Assembly (NCBI RefSeq): GCF_036898095.1
Contig: NC_090728.1
Span: 92,727,148-92,791,147 of the forward strand
From: Palaemon carinicauda
Lineage: Eukaryota; Arthropoda; Malacostraca; Decapoda; Palaemonidae
Length of the DNA: 64,000 nt
Reading direction: 5' to 3'
Shown here: positions 22,650-35,117 of the stretch, one piece after another
Layout of the letters: the number at the start of each line of letters is the position of its first letter
Numbering within the stretch: the stretch's first letter is position 1
The notes under the pieces: generated by a model
The model's input: only the letters and a program-made list of their open reading frames with translations
Database searches by the model: none
Told to the model about the DNA's origin: nothing
Position numbers and translations under genes: made by a program

Positions 22650-24215
22650 TAAACCAACAAAAACCAAAAAGAAGATCCCTCCCTTAACTAGGGACCATTC
22701 AAACACGGATACCTCATCCCCTGGATATGCTGACTCCACCCCGGCACTGTTGATGACCCCTGTTAATTTGATTGGGGAAAATTCTGTTGATGACTTTGGA
22801 ACTGGAATGGACCATTCTACTGATATCCCAAAATCGATTAATTTGGGTAACATGAGGAAACTTTGAATCCTTCATGTTACTCAAATTCCAATAGAGACAA
22901 ACTAGGATTATCTATATAAAGCATTTGAGTGCTATGGATGTATAAAAGAAACAAGGATGAGATTTGAAGATGAAAAATGGAATTCATGGATATCTTACAG
23001 TAGTTATGATGAAGCATTAAATTCAATAAGTAACATGAATAGTATTAAAATTAATAACTTGAATGTGATGGCTGCTCTCTGTGATAAGGTACCAAAGGAT
23101 CTGGATGTGCATAGGCCTGCCGACTGGTTTGAAAAAGACGCTGATTTAGTTATGCCTTCCCAGAGAAAGCCAAAACCACCAATGTGGCTTGTAGCTGAAT
23201 CAAAGGGAGTTACAGGGAATTATTTCAAAATATGCAAATTAATTTGAAAAAAGAGTAGGAACTATTGCACCGGGAGATATATCTCGTTTTGGAAAAAATA
23301 GTTACCTTATCCATGCCAAATCGAGCACACAATCTGTAATACTGTATAACCTAAAAACAACTATTGGTGATATTAAGTTAGATGTCAAACCCCAGCTAAA
23401 TTTTAGCTATAGAAGGGGAGTAGTTTTTAACAGATCTGTATGAATTTACAGAGTAGGAGATACTGGCCATGTGTCCACTAAATGTAGGGAAATTACACGG
23501 TCCCAGGTACTGTACATCAGTGATTATCCTTACTTTTCAGGATGCTGATGTACCGTTCCATATCATTATTGAAAATGAAATGATTAAAGTATGACCATTC
23601 TAGCAGAAGCCACTGCAATGTTTTAATTGTTTTAAATTTGGACACCCTCCTAAAGTTTGCATAAATGAGAAAATGTGTGCTATTTGCTCCAAATCTTACC
23701 ATGGAGAATGTGCACTCGGAGCTAGGTGTTTAAATTGGAACTCAAGTCATACATCCACAGACAAGAGCTGCAAGCTTTATAAGTTGGAAGAAGCTGCCCT
23801 CAACAAATCTAATTTAGAACATATAAATGTGGGACATGCCAAAAGACTATTAAATAAATCAAATACCTATTCTAAGGCAATAAAATCAAATTCACTTAGT
23901 ACTGCCAATAGTTCTAGAGAAAGAAATATACCATCTGATAAAATACTGAATGACAAGGTATGCATATTACCTCCTGAGGCTTTACCACAGTGTATTAACA
24001 CTAGGGCATTGCCCATTTCTGTACAGCCTCCATCCACCATTACAAAAAATAGTACAAACATCTCTCAGGCTATGTCCTTGCCTGATTTGATGGAGGTTCC
24101 ACTTAAAACCAACTTATCTGATGCACCTGTAATGGGAAAGGTGCAAAAACCTAGAATCTCACTATCTATTAATCGTAAAAGAGAGAGACCTCCATCTCTC
24201 TCACCCCCTCCATAA
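22650..24215 (+). pseudogene. LINE ORF1: RRM-like fold plus CCHC zinc knuckles
   Basis: The reading is broken but can be followed. About 22870-23110 resembles an RNA-recognition motif (ILHVTQIPIETN, then YLYKAFECYGCIKETRMRFE, then a second strand ending in MAAL). A second partial segment follows at about 23180-23450. At about 23600-23790 is a knuckle array: CFKFGHPPKVC, CAICSKSYHGEC, then CLNWNSSHTSTDKSC. The C-terminal open piece (23673-24215) ends in a Ser/Pro-rich tail. Such ORF1 proteins bind LINE RNA. The RRM assignment is from pattern only. Confidence 0.7.
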
Positions 24216-24479
24216 GAAACATTACTTATTATATCAAATAGATTTGACGTTTTATCCGTTGATGTTTCTAATGAACCGGAAGATAACTTGAATAAATCAT
24301 AAATTCAAGTTGAGGCCTACCATCTGCCTCCACAAATAGATCAAAAGGACACAAGAAAAAGACAAATGTAAAACCCAATATATTCAAACCATCTCTAAAG
24401 ACCCCTACAGGTAATAATGTTTGGTTAAAAAATGCTAATGGGAAGACTTCATCCAATATGTCTTCCAGAAATAATTCAT

Positions 24480-27400
24480 AGTTTTCTCCTTGTTTTGCAA
24501 TGGAATTGTCTGGGTCTAGGAACTTAAGCTCCTAATTCATGAGCATTCCCCCATAATTGTATGTCTACAAGAAAGTAAGCTTGATGCTAACACTTCTTGT
24601 CCTCGAAAGTATGTTAGCTATAGAACACCATATAATCAACAAGCAGGGAGCCATGCCGGAAGTCTCGTACGTTCGTCTAGATGTTCCTCAAATACCTTTG
24701 TCTATTCATACACCCCTGCAGGCAGGGGTTGTACAAATCGATTTAAGGAGAAAATATACAATATGCTCTCTCTACTTACCTCCAAATGATAATATTTTGT
24801 ATGATAATGTAGTAGAGGTCATTCAACAACTCCCTCAACCTTTTCTCTTACTGGGAGATATGAATGGTAAACATCCTTTATGGGGTAATATTTTAGCAAA
24901 CACAAAGGGCAATATTATATCATCAATTGTGGAAAATGAGGATGTCGGATTCCTTAATACAGGAGAGCCCACACACTTTCATGTCCAGACAGGTACGTTG
25001 TCGTGCATTTACCTATAAATCGCAAGCGCTAATTGCCTTCTCGATTTCGATTGGAGGTCATTACATGTTTGGCATACTAGTGATCATGCACCAATCATTA
25101 TAAACACCAATAATGGTCCATGTTTACAGAGAACGCCACAATGGAATCTTGACAAGGCGGACTGGGATAGATTTCGTGAGCTAATCGAAATTGAAGGGAA
25201 TGCAGAACAGTTTGAAAATATTGATGATGCCATAGACTTACTGAATGGAACCCTTCATACAGCAGGAGTTAATTCAATTCCCAAAACAACAGAGTTATTC
25301 AAATGACGACCAGTCCCCTGGCGGTCTTCAGAACTAACTACCCTGCACAAAGCCTCGAGAAAGTCTTTAACTTGATTGCACAGACTCCATACTGAGGAGA
25401 ATTTAATTATACAGTATACAAGAAATGTAGAGCACAGTTCCGTCATGCCATGAAAGAGGCTAAGCACCAGTCTTGGGTTTCTTTTGTTTCCTCCATTAAC
25501 AGTAGAATACTGCCATCTTCTGTATGGAGGAAAGTGAAAAATATATCAGGCAAATTCACCCCAACCCACCACCAGTGTTGAAGGTAAATGGTCAGTATGT
25601 GACTGGAGCAAATGAGGTTAGTAATGCCTTGGCTGATCATTTCTCAAATGTATCATGCAAGTGTGAAGCAGCTCCTGGTCATCAGTATAGGAGCATTGAA
25701 GAAAAGAAAATTTAAAATTTTGCAACAGGAAGAGAAGTCATACAATTTTCATTTTACTGAAAGAAATTGATTCTGCACTTGCTATTTGTAATGATAAAGA
25801 TCCTGGACCCGATGGAATTCCATATGCAATGATCAAACATGTACCTGTTAATACAAAGTTATTTATTTTAAGCATTATTAACAAAATATGACAGGAGCAT
25901 AGTTATTCAAGTGTTTGGGAACTTGCCATTATTTTAGCATTTTTAAAACCCGGTAAGGATAAATTCTTAGTTGCAAACTACCGACCTATTGCACTGACAT
26001 CTTGTTTATGTATGATCATAGAGAAGATGGTCAATGCAAGACTGATATGGTACCTGGAAAAGAAGGGCATTGTATCACCTATCCAGTGGATGTGTGGATA
26101 CGACTGCAATCATCTATTTGTGAAGCCTATGCTTCCAAACAACACTGTGTAACAATGTCTTTGGACCTTGAAAAGGCATATGATACTGCATGGAGATATG
26201 GCATTTTTAAAAACATTCGTGAATTGGGATTAAGAGGAGAGCTACCATTGTTTATTCCATCATTTCTTTCACATAGAGTTTTTCAAGTGAAAGTGGGAGA
26301 AACTCTATCAGAGGTGAAATGTCAGGAAGAGGGAATTCTTCAGGGTAGTGTGCTGAGTGTAACCCTTTTGGCACTAGCAATTAATGGGATATTCTCAGTC
26401 ATTCCTCGGTTTATTCTCACAACACTACTTGTGGAGGATCTCTCCGTATCATTTGCTGGAGCTAGAATGGCAATGGTCGAGAGAAATCTACAACTCTTAA
26501 TAGTCAAAATTATCCAGTGGGCTGATATGAATGGATTTACGTCTTCGACAAGTAAAACTGTAGTTGTCCATTTCTTTCCTATTCGGGGAGTACATCCAGA
26601 CCCGGATACATACATCAAAGGTCAACGGATCCCATGTGTATGTGAAGCTGGATTTCTAGGGTTGATATTTGATTGTAGGCTTACATGGGTTCTCCACTTG
26701 AAAGCCTTGAAAGTAAAATACCTTGAGGCCCTGAATCTCTTAAAAGTTTTGTCCCATACGTCGTGGGGGCAGACCGCAAAACTTGAAATTATGCATGGCC
26801 TTGATTTTTTCAAAAATTAGTTACGGGTGTGAAATATACTCCTCAGCCACCCCAAGCTGATTAAAAGTTTTAGACTTTATACACCATGCTGATATCAGAT
26901 TGTCCACGGGAGCCTATAGAACTTCGACTATCCCAAGCCTCCTTGTTGCTGCTGGAGAGTTACCTTTAGACCTTTACCGGATGTCTTGAATTGTTCGGTA
27001 TTGGGTTAGGTTGCAGAGACTCCCTGAATCTTTAGCTTGTTAGACTGCAAACCTTTTAAGGCATTATAGATATTTTGATTTGCACCCAAAATCTCCTCAA
27101 CCTTATGGTTTCCGGGTAAAACATTAGTGGAAAGTTTAGATATACTGTAGGTAGAAATAAAGTGCGCCCATGTAGGATATCATAAACCTCTCCATGGAAA
27201 TTACCAGATATATCTTTTTGTAAATATTTTATTGGTATAAAAAAGAACATGACTGACTTAAAAGCCTGGTTGCTCTTTATGGAACATGTTGAAGAACACA
27301 GGGAATCAACTTTTATATAAACTGATGGCTCCAAATCCGATGCTGGCGTTTGATTTGGAGTATATAGTAGTGCTTTTAATTGTAGAGGTGTACTTCCTCT

Positions 27401-27980
27401 AGCATCTTTTATATTTATTGCTGAACTATTTGGCATACTAACCGCTGTTGAGAAAAGTTTTCAATTCCAATAATCCTTTAGTTTTAAAAATTTTACAGTG
27501 GCTTTTAATTATTGGCATGAAAGGAATAATAGTTTCGATTTTGCTGGGTTCCGGCACACGTATGTGTGTCGGGAAATGAGAAGGCAGATTCGCTGGCAAA
27601 GAGTGCTGCAGCTTAGTTGCTACCAAGAAAGTATCCCATTCTTTGTACTGATTTTTTACATACAATTAAGAATTCTATTTATGATAACTGACAACAGCAT
27701 TATGATAGTTTACTTGAAAATAAAATGAGAGAAATTAATAATGTTATATCCCCCTTGGAGGTATAACAGGATGCCCCGAAAGTGGGAGACTACTCTTTGT
27801 CGTCTCCGCATTGGTCACACTCGGGATGACACATGAGTTTTTGCTGGCTGACCAACATCAACCATATTGTGACGACTATTTGGTTCCATTAGCAGTGAGG
27901 CATTTGTCAACCGAATGCCCCACATATAGTAGTGAGAGAAATAGATATTTGTTTGAGGTTTGAGGTGAGGATGGCCAAGT
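24480..27980 (+). pseudogene. LINE ORF2: endonuclease-RT-RNase H, decayed
   Basis: Endonuclease motifs are LLLGDMNGKHPLWG (about 24850) and SDHAPI (about 25080). RT motifs are GPDGIPYAMIKH (about 25807), LKPGKDKFLVANYRPIALTS (about 25945), SLDLEKAYDTAW (about 26158) and EGILQGSVLSVTLLALAING (about 26330). The catalytic box reads LLVEDLSVSF (about 26428), so the usual first Asp of the xxDD box is Glu. RNase H remains as TDGSKSDAG (about 27320) and WVPAH (about 27545). A C-terminal segment near 27770-27960 keeps CDDYLVPLAVRHLSTECP. There are more than ten stops and frameshifts, so the product is dead. Confidence 0.88.
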
Positions 27981-28647
27981 CTCTTGGACTTGATGTGTCC
28001 TACCATTCAAGTGGTATATTTAGCTTTATTTCAGAAACAGGTCTTCTGAAAGATATTTAACTTTTAAAATGACATCTTGAATATTCTGTTTTTTATTCAC
28101 AATAAACGATATCGGCGTCAATGACCTTAGATGTCAGGATGCCAGAAAACCTCAAATCAATCAATCAATCTGTCAGCGATGCTGTACTTCTTTGTTCGGC
28201 TAAGACAGCCAACTAAGAAGAGTAGAGCCGTTTGTTCTTGTGGAATCTGCTGTCCCTGCAGCGTCACAGTTTTGTTCTGCGCCTTTGGCAACTCCTGGTT
28301 AGCACGCTGACTTCGACCTTTCCCTTACAATGATGAGGTCTCTTCCAAGAGGGGATAGGAATGAGAGCTGTGGCATACTGGGCTCCTTCGGGTGTTCCAG
28401 TCGGGCGATCCCTTTAGAGTAAGCCCAGAAACTAACTTCGGTTACATTTCACAGGTAACACTTTAGCAGACATTCAATTTGAACAATGCTTGTTGACAGG
28501 AAGCAGAGATCACTGCCTGTAGGTCAGCCTCTAGGGGTTGGACAACCTTTCCTTCCGAGGGAGAGTTAATCTCCTCAGGTGTTGGGCTGCTCTCCCTTCT
28601 GAGGGAGAACTTCCCTTCATCAGCTTCTATTTAGCAATCTACCCACT

Positions 28648-28669
28648 GGGGGGGGGGGGGGGGGGGGGG
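28648..28669 (+). repeat. G22 homopolymer
   Basis: 22 consecutive G in the Gag-leader part of DIRS B. The true length may be uncertain because long homopolymers are miscalled. Confidence 0.9.
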
Positions 28670-29223
28670 AGAATGACTGACAGCTACTTCTCATCGCAGC
28701 AGTTGCAGTTTTTTCGCCAAAGACTTCGCTCTCCCCCATGTTGAGCCGACTCTTCCATCAGGGGTGGAGCTAAGTCTGAGGCAAGTCTCTCCTGCTTGTA
28801 GAGATTCAGTTCCTGAGACCTTCGAGAAACCTACATTTTTCTCCTCTGAATCAGTCAGACAGGTTCGCTCTCCGGAGGAACCACCCATACGTTTCTCTTC
28901 AGGGGTTTATCAGACTTCAGATTTCATTACGCCTCGCCACCGGACGTTCTGCCCCCATGGGGTAAGGAGATATCTCTTCAACCCTGTTTAGGACCGTCGT
29001 GCTGCTCCTTTGGGCTCACATCTCTAGTCAGCTGTTCGTCACTCGCCAGCTGCGCGTGAATCGCAAGCTGTTCGTCTTTCGTCTTTGGATGATCGTCACT
29101 CATCGCCTTGTTACCTTCCCCCCCTCATGAGATTGCAAGACTTTATCTCGCTACTGTCAGGCTCATGCTCATCACTCGTCAGCTGTTCACCACTCGCCTT
29201 CAGGCAATCATCTTATTCCTGCT

Positions 29224-29247
29224 GGGGGGGGGGGGGGGGGGGGGGGG
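29224..29247 (+). repeat. G24 homopolymer
   Basis: 24 consecutive G in DIRS B, 555 bp from the other long G-run. Possible G-quadruplex; no functional evidence. Confidence 0.9.
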
Positions 29248-30394
29248 CAGGAATGCTTCGCTTGTTTGTCACTTGTCACCATGACTTTCACCCCTTGCTG
29301 AGATTGTCCTTCTTTTAGAGAGCGTCACTAGTCACCTCGTAACTCGCCTCAATTTCTCGCCAAAGCGAGATCATCATCAACAGTCTCTTCGACAGCCTAA
29401 GTGTTTTTCGACACTCGCCTGCTTATTTGACTCTTCTTTGACTTGATGTTCACCCGTCACTTGTCATTCTCTGACTGCTCATCACTCGCTAGGTGTTCAT
29501 GTTTTGTCAGCTCATTCTCCAGTCTCTCGTCATTCTCTAATCAGTACTTGGATGGGGGACTGCCTGGGAACACCAGATGCTCATTATTCACCAGCAGTTC
29601 TTAGTTCTATTGCTCGCCGCTCGCCAGTACATAGGCGTTCACCAGCCGTCCGTCGTTCGCCAGACTGTAGGCAATCTCATTCAGATCAGAGATAGTTGCC
29701 CCTACACTCCTTCTTGAGCTTATTGTTGCTTGTCGGGTCATCGGCACTCGCCAACTCACCATTTGCCAGCGCCTCGTAGGGGTTCTTCCCCTCGTTCTTT
29801 CATCCCGCAAGCACTAGTCGACAGACTTAGATCACCATTCACCGTTTGAGCTTAGTCTTCTATTTCTTACAGATCGACCCACAATCACTGCTCTCCTGCC
29901 AGGGTGTCCAAGACATCACGCCGGAAGGACAACTCCTGACGATCTCCTTCCTTTGGGAAGAACCTACCTTTAAGGAGCCCAAGGAACCCAAACAGGAAAG
30001 CCGCCCTGTTCTGTTCCCTTGTGGGATGGAACCATCAAAGCCACAGCCATCCGCTTCTTCACACCGCTCTCTGATCATCGGTTGATCCCGGTAGAAACCC
30101 TGTCCTATCGTTTCATAAACCATCAGCTCTGATCCTCTTAGGGGCCCATTCGGCTGGCACTGCAGTGTACAATGAACCTTGGTTCAACGTCCTGGTCAGA
30201 GCAGTCCACCAGACAATTGTTGGAGGTGTTCTACCTCTACTGTTGACCAGTACACCAAGGATTCCACTGGAAAAGTCATCATCTCCAGCTGATATCAAAC
30301 GTAAGTCCACAGTCCCCTCCTCCTCAGGAACCCTTGGCATCTTCCATCTCTCCCCCGTAGAGGAAACGAGTAGCTGAACCGTAGGACCAGTGTT

Positions 30395-30775
30395 GAAAGA
30401 AATCATTTAAAAAAAAATCTGATTTGATTTAAATCAGAAATAAAAATAAAAATATATTGAGGACTTCTCCATGTGTTTCTATACTAGCAAAAAAATTTGT
30501 AATTCTTATTAATGCTGTAAAAAAAAAATTGAGACCTTTATTTGTATAGTTGCAACAATAACTTCAATTCATAAAAACAACAAATTTACCCGAAATGTTT
30601 TAGCTATTAACTAGGATTTTGGTCATTTGTTGCAATACTTATACAGTAGTAACTAGTTTTGGAAATTTTCTTTTTTCCAAGGTAATTTCTGATGTAAATT
30701 TCATTTTGAATAAATCATGATTTTTTTACTCTGATTTAAATCAATTTAGATCACTTGATTTAAATGAAAACAACC
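30395..30775. mobile_element. MITE-like insert with GATTTAAATCA repeats
   Basis: About 380 bp of AT-rich, non-coding sequence interrupting DIRS B Gag. Both edges carry copies of the palindrome GATTTAAATCA (about 30424-30438 and 30729-30761) in opposite contexts, and runs of A on one side answer runs of T on the other. It resembles a small non-autonomous DNA transposon with subterminal repeats. The exact ends and target duplication are not settled. Confidence 0.55.
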
Positions 30776-31799
30776 TTGCACAGGACACATCGAAGCGGAG
30801 GCTCAGCTTCGTTTCCACTCCTCTGCGAGTAGGATCTCATCTCCATCTCTCGAGCCAAGAGTCTCTCCCTCTTAGAGAAGTCTCTGGGAGGGGCTCCTAT
30901 CGAGGTGGTTCCACCGGAACTACGACCAATATCCAGACCCTTATGGGAGGACGTCTCTCCCTCAGCGGGTGAGGCACGAAAGGAAGATCGTTCAAGACCT
31001 TCACTCTTTGAGGAATTCTTTCCTCCCCAGGAGTTGAAGAATGTCAAGACTGTGCTCAAGTCTTTGGCAAGGACATCAGGACCTTCGCAAGATGGTCCTA
31101 AACAAACATCTCCGAACCATGCAGGGGCGGCAGTAAATGACACCCATCGTGCAAGGGACGACACCGACCTACACTGAGATATCTTGTGGGTGGATGACTT
31201 AGATGACGGCAATGACTATCTTTCAAGAGCTGCTGATCCGAAGTTATTGTAGGTAGAGCAGGAGTTGGAGCACATCTGGTAGGTCTTGGCCTGGATGAGG
31301 ATCATCAATGGGTTATCTGACTTGGCAGTGGCCCCTCAAGAAGGCAAAGACTCAGTCTTGAACCATGTCTACAGTACTGTACTTGCGTGAACAAGTTTTC
31401 AGAGGCGAGAAAGGTATTAAGCATTAAAATTGACACTTGTGCTTTACCACTCTTTAACGAAGGTGAAAGCTGGCAGGTGATCGCCTGAGAACATCACTGT
31501 AGATGTGTACTTCCTTGTTCGTCACGTCATCAAGAAAATGCCTCTTGATCATGGCTCGGGAAGGGATGTTGGGGACATCATCGATGCTCTTATCTAAGAG
31601 GTACCTGTTTTTTTCATCCTCGAGGAGGTTGCCCCGTGATGGGCTCCCTCCTACAAGTTTGGAGTATGCATCTCTTTCCAACACAGGTAGAGAATTTGTA
31701 GCTCAGCTACGAGAAAATACACTTTCTCGCTTTCTCCATCCTGTGGAAGTGTGAGGGTGATTCTCTCCTTACTTACGCGTTCCGAACATCCACTTGTAC

Positions 31800-33000
31800 G
31801 CTCGTCTCAGCCGTTAGGTCTTTGGACAGAACTACTGTATATGTTTTCACCGAGGTCTCCTAGCCTCTTCTCCAGTTCGCCCTCTTCTCCTGGAACTGGT
31901 TAGTTTTTCAAACTGTTCGACAAGGAGAAGGCATACGGTCAAACAAGCAGTTAGTCCACAGGACTTCCTGGGCATGTTCGCCCACTAGGACTCTTACTCC
32001 TAGATTCTGGAATGCCGTCATCGAGGAAGTATCTTCTACCTTCTAGAAGTTCTCATGAGAAGGTTTGTCCTATTGTCAACCTAGTTTGTCAGGACCAGCT
32101 TCATTCTCCAAAGACTTCAGTATGACTGACTGATCCTAAGAGACTCGCTGGCTGACTTTCATTGCCACCGAAACTTCACCCTGAATTTACCAAGATCGGA
32201 GGATTGAAGTAAATCTTGAGAGATACCCCGGCTTCCTTGTCAGAGACAGGTACCCTTAGATACGCTCATTATCGTCATGCAGAAGTCTTTTCGGTAGATT
32301 GGCGGGTTCCTATGAGGAGGATGACAGGAATCTTCCCTCTACGAGACGCACTTCCAATTGGCAGTGGTTACGTCTCTTAAGTCACCACTTCACTCGAGTT
32401 CATCAAGCCCCCATTGGATTCCTTCAAATATAGCTTCTCCTGGGACCTGAATAGGAGCACGAGTAGGATCCCCCATATTTCGCTGGTCTCGGACAGGAAA
32501 CGGACCCGAGAAGATGGTTGACAAATGGAATCTTCACCGAGGAGTCGACCTTCTCGGCCCATCCGCAGATTGAACTCTCCCTCCCGCTGCATCAAAGAAA
32601 AGGGGTGTTTGCCATGCTGTACCACTCGACCTTTGAGCCCTGGTCAAAGTCCAAACGGTACTATCTCTTAAACCTCCCAGAGATGAGGGTAACCTTCCTA
32701 CGGACAATGGGTATCACCCCTTTTGTGGGGAACTCAGATTTGAGCTCTGGCTTGTTTCTCAGACAACAACCGACGTCAACCTTCAACTTGAGCTGGAACT
32801 CGTGGATGGGAAACAGTGTGTGCAGCCAAGAGGTTTGTTTCTAGGAGCTGGAACTCGTGGATGGGAAACAGTGTGTGCAGCCAAGAGGTTTGCTTCTAGG
32901 TGGTGGAACTCTTCCTCCAAGGGTGAATCCCTCTAATCACTGGTCAACAATCTTCTTGCTTGTGGGGAGTACCGCCAACTACAGCAGCAGATGTTGATCG
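31800..33000 (+). pseudogene. DIRS B RT-RNase H remnant
   Basis: Poorly preserved. The clearest part is RNase H at 32600-32700, where STFEPWSKSKRYYLLNLPEM aligns with SGLWSEFEKYQHMNLLEM in DIRS D. The upstream RT can be recognised only in short scraps. No catalytic YxDD box was found. Confidence 0.55.
32790..32899 (+). repeat. 55-bp tandem duplication
   Basis: 32790-32844 and 32845-32899 are two head-to-tail 55-bp copies that differ at one base (GTTTG TTT versus GTTTG CTT near the end). It lies in the decayed RNase H-MT part of DIRS B. Confidence 0.92.
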
Positions 33001-33474
33001 TGTCTTTCCCGTCTGTGGAAAAGTCTTCACCCATTGGCTTCCCTTTGAAGGCTTCTTCCAGCAAAGAGAGGGATTCATCTGCTCCCCTGCCGAGGGAATA
33101 GTCCCTCTACCGGCTATTGTGCAACAATCTTCTTGCTTGCTGGAAGAATTGCAGACAGCGGGAGCAAACGGTGGTTGCCTTTCCCATCTGCGAGAGAATC
33201 TTCCTTTTCCTGGTTGGTCTCCCCTCCAGGGGATTCCTCTGACAAGAATTGGGTTTTCCCATTCTCTGCCATTACCCTTCAGAGCAGGCCTTATCATTAG
33301 CAGTCTGGTCTTGTCTCGTTAGAAGACTCGTCTCACCTACTGACGTAGATCCTAAGGGATCCTACAGGTATTGGATTCATCCATCACCCGCCCTTGATCT
33401 TCGAGAGCAGGCCATCAAACTTGTCTCTCCAGCAAGATTTGTCTTGCCTAGCTCACGCCATTTGCTCCAAGTTT

Positions 33475-33710
33475 GAACTTTTGAAATTATTCTGATTCAG
33501 CTACGAGATTAGGAAGATCATTCCACAACTTGGTCACAGCTGGAATAAAACTTCTAGAATACTGCGTAGTATTGAGCCTCATGATAGAGAAAGCCTGACT
33601 ATTAGACTAGTAATCCAAACAGAATGGAACTGTGCGGGAATATCTAAATGTAAAGGATGATTAGAATTATGAAAAATCTCATACTACATGCATAACGAAC
33701 GAAGCAGTAT
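33475..33710 (-). mobile_element. LINE C-terminal fragment
   Basis: Read on the minus strand, this gives IMRLNTTQYSRSFIPAVTKL followed by WNDLPNLVAESE, a pattern typical of the C-terminal end of arthropod LINE reverse transcriptases. It interrupts DIRS B between its RNase H and recombinase parts. Short and decayed; clade not assigned. Confidence 0.5.
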
Positions 33711-33712
33711 CT

Positions 33713-34690
33713 TTGCTGTTACTTCATGCCTGGAGACTATCCAGCTCCTCCTCTCTCAGAGAGTCTCTTCCGCAACAGGTTGCAAAGAGGATGCCTGGAT
33801 ACGTTCGTAGATTTTTGGCTTTGGCCACCCAGGCTAAGTGGACTAAGTGGAAATCCCTTCCCTCGAAACCTTTATGCCGGCATTATTGGAATTCCTCGGT
33901 TACTTTCGGTAGGAAAGCTTCTAGCGGTCTTAGCAATGAAAGGCCACCGCCAGACCTTGAGCCTCGCCTTCAGACCAAAAGGAATTAACCTTTCCTCTAT
34001 GTCAGCATCGCATACGGAGTTTCGAGCCTAGAGACCCTTAGTCAGAGTGGAGACCTCGATTCAGGACTCCACGCAGCAGATGTTCACCTGACATCGATGA
34101 CAGGTCTCCTGCTCCTGTTGGCTTCGGCCAAGAGAGTCTGCGAACCCCATGGGATGCCCTTAATGTCTTGCATTCACGACGATGGGCCAGGTAATGCTCG
34201 ACCTCTCTTCTGGCAGGTCAGATCCCAGAATCTGAACACTTTGGTCTGGGAGTCCATAGCATGACCAATGATCCAGATCAACAGTTACTATGCCAAAGAG
34301 AAACTAGAGGTCTTGCCTCAAATAAACTAAAAGAGCTCTTCCCCGAGTGTTAGCAAGCTTTGTCAGCTCGGGGAAACTCAAGTGGAAGATCACCAAGAAC
34401 ACGTTCTTGACTCAGATTCGCAAGGTCATGGACCAAGCATCAAATCTTTATCCTTCTACTCTTAGAAGAGACCAAGAGCTCATAACATTAGGGGCAGGAA
34501 TACGCCCTAGCGTTTATGAGACTACTCTAGGATGCAGGCCTTGTCAGCGGACGTGTAGAAGCGTCACATGACCTTCACCGCTCACTCCCTGCAAGACGTG
34601 ACCCATAGGAACATGGAAACATTCTCCATGGATCCTGTGGTGGCTATACAATAAATGGTTTAAAACCTCGGGTTCCTTGATGGACAAGTA
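33713..34690 (+). pseudogene. DIRS B tyrosine recombinase, catalytic Tyr lost
   Basis: Frames at 33713-34031, 34100-34200 and 34347-34640 align with DIRS C and D recombinases (KSLPSKPLCRHYW, then ASAKRVCEPHGM with the Arg box). Near the end, the usual HYLQD-like motif reads FTAHSLQDVTHR, with Ser (TCC, 34586-34588) where Tyr is expected. Stops and frameshifts also interrupt it. An inactive remnant. Confidence 0.8.
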
Positions 34691-35117
34691 GCATATGAGG
34701 GAGAGCAGAGTTTTACCATGGTGAAGTCTGGGATGAATGACAGAGAATGATTGGCTCTTTGTTTCACCTTCCACCTTGTGGGGTAACAGCACCTACGATA
34801 CTCTAGAAAGCCAAGCTCCACTGACTGCAGGTAAAACCATTACCCTTGTGTAACCTGATATAGATAAATATACTTGTTACGTCCCTGTACCCGTTGGTGG
34901 GGTGGGATTGTGTAACGTCCATGGTACCCTTTGAATAATCCGATGACACGGAGAACTTTTACTTGGATCAGTCACAGTGCTAGTATCATAAGCACACAGC
35001 GTGCTTAGGCCTCAGACCATTCATAGCATTTTAGCAAGGTGCAAAACACATAAAGGGGTAAACCTCGGGTCAAAGCCAAAAAGCCTGTTGGTACGGACTT
35101 CCACCCTCCAAAAGGGT
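34691..35117 (+). other. DIRS B 3' untranslated region
   Basis: Aligns with the equivalent stretches of DIRS C (42790-43237) and D (56967-57420), including the GTTACGTCCC block near 34870 and CAAAGCCAAAAAG near 35070. No gene. Confidence 0.7.

Larger units (their letters stand above)
22270..28172 (+). mobile_element. Decayed LINE (Jockey/CR1-like group), + strand
   Basis: ORF1 with a zinc-knuckle array is followed by ORF2 with an apurinic endonuclease, RT, RNase H and a C-terminal Cys/His segment. The element ends with an untranslated stretch and the short tandem tail ATCAATCAATCAATC (about 28155-28170), as seen in non-LTR elements that end in microsatellite-like tails. Stops and frameshifts occur throughout. 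The left end is unclear, since AT-rich sequence precedes it. A frame at 22310-22624 has no recognised domain and may be 5' untranslated sequence. Confidence 0.9.
28760..31750 (+). pseudogene. DIRS B Gag remnant
   Basis: No long frame survives. A Ser/Pro/His/Arg repeat region (about 29040-29860; RSPVHRRSPAVRRSPDCRQS near 29620) matches the equivalent SP/RS region in DIRS E. Segments near 30170-30370 (EPWFNVLVRAVHQTIV) align with 60118-60180 in DIRS E (EPWFNGLVRAVHQAFV). The block at 30905-31160 aligns with about 60490-60720. Stops and the MITE-like insert break it. Confidence 0.7.
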
